From contig NZ_CACZDK010000041.1 of assembly GCF_902779965.1 (NCBI RefSeq), positions 1 to 40,716 on the forward strand: DNA of 40,716 nt. The letters run 5' to 3'. The stretch comes from Fibrobacter succinogenes. Its GTDB lineage: Bacteria; Fibrobacterota; Fibrobacteria; Fibrobacterales; Fibrobacteraceae. Position numbers and translations under genes: made by a program. The notes below the pieces were generated by a model, which made no database searches, had not been told where the DNA came from, and worked only from the letters and a program-made list of their open reading frames with translations. Shown here in pieces: positions 40,490 to 40,716 of this stretch. Each line of letters opens with the position of its first letter. Within the stretch, counting starts at the first letter, position 1.

Positions 40490-40716
40490 ATGAAAAATAT
40501 ATATCGTGTGGTTTCTGCACTATTATTTGCTGCTTCAACATCGTTTGCAGGAATGGTATACAATATCTCAGTCTTCCCTAAAGATGGTGAAGAACTTTTG
40601 CTAAAGGATGGCGAAGGCATAAATGGTACCATTGATGGGACTGAAAGGAAGGTCAGAATTTTAGTTGCCAAAGATGCCAAGATTACTCTTGAAAACGCGC
40701 AAGTTCTTGGTGTGAA
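40490..40716 (+). CDS. Secreted protein, N-terminal part (partial, runs off the window)
   Basis: 75 residues are visible. The start ATG at 40490 is placed by AAAGGA (40477-40482). The signal peptide is KNIYRVVSALLFAASTSFAG, with cleavage near residue 20. The mature part (VYNISVFPKDGEELLLKDGE, then KITLENAQVL) is beta-strand-like. Too little is present to name a family. It may be another surface protein of the same lineage. Confidence 0.75.
   Translation, partial: MKNIYRVVSALLFAASTSFAGMVYNISVFPKDGEELLLKDGEGINGTIDGTERKVRILVAKDAKITLENAQVLGV

Noticed and set aside
1-40716. tRNA, rRNA and riboswitch genes
   Set aside because: Both strands were read for T-arm-like GTTCGANNC words and cloverleaf spacing; the few GTTCGAA hits (22023 region, 40020) lie in a gene or a terminator stem.

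Overview
The window looks like a chromosome segment of a Fibrobacter-type bacterium (Fibrobacterota). The evidence is a FISUMP-domain lipoprotein with serine-rich linkers, a TIGR02147-type regulator, several secreted GH43-CBM6 enzymes with Fibrobacter-style C-terminal tails, a PorV/PorQ-like outer-membrane protein, and many short intergenic repeats. The assignment rests on protein families recognised by eye; no database search was run. No tRNA, rRNA, CRISPR array or insertion sequence was seen.

1-9,000, defence island. The 3' end of a type I methyltransferase gene (hsdM) is followed by a small membrane/coiled-coil gene, hsdS, and then a strikingly AT-rich block of four same-strand genes (2227-6068): two unrecognised proteins (one membrane-anchored), a protein with a C-terminal HEPN RNxxxH motif, and a membrane protein resembling the putative phage abortive infection family (putAbiC). 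A converging rloA-rloB pair (AAA ATPase plus TOPRIM-like protein) follows, then a degraded stretch with a near-perfect 26-bp palindrome. hsdR is not in the window.

9,190-13,200, Fic, toxin-antitoxin and housekeeping. A DUF4172-Fic protein has lost both its catalytic histidine and its inhibitory glutamate. prmA follows, then a PIN-domain gene overlapping an XRE/ImmA-like metallopeptidase gene, with a perfect 10-bp inverted repeat at the promoter.

13,220-25,400, core and envelope genes: YgiQ-family radical SAM protein with a long charged tail, FISUMP lipoprotein, queH, a small membrane protein, a probable outer-membrane barrel, rsmG, a two-gene operon ending in a PorV-like protein that carries an inserted beta-propeller, a three-domain FKBP isomerase, and about 900 bp of non-coding sequence.

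25,410-38,930, hemicellulose locus. A TIGR02147 regulator is translationally coupled to a lipoprotein. Three GH43-CBM6 secreted enzymes then alternate with two secreted subtilisin-like (S8) proteases, each gene being its own transcription unit bounded by hairpin terminators. All three GH43 genes share a TTGAC-N5-GTC(C/A)A box placed exactly 64 bp upstream of a TATAAA-like element, and a conserved 5' leader motif. The same box precedes the TIGR02147 gene. This suggests a small regulon in which the regulator may control itself and the enzymes. The window closes with a PD-(D/E)XK (Rpn/transposase-like) nuclease gene and the start of a secreted protein.
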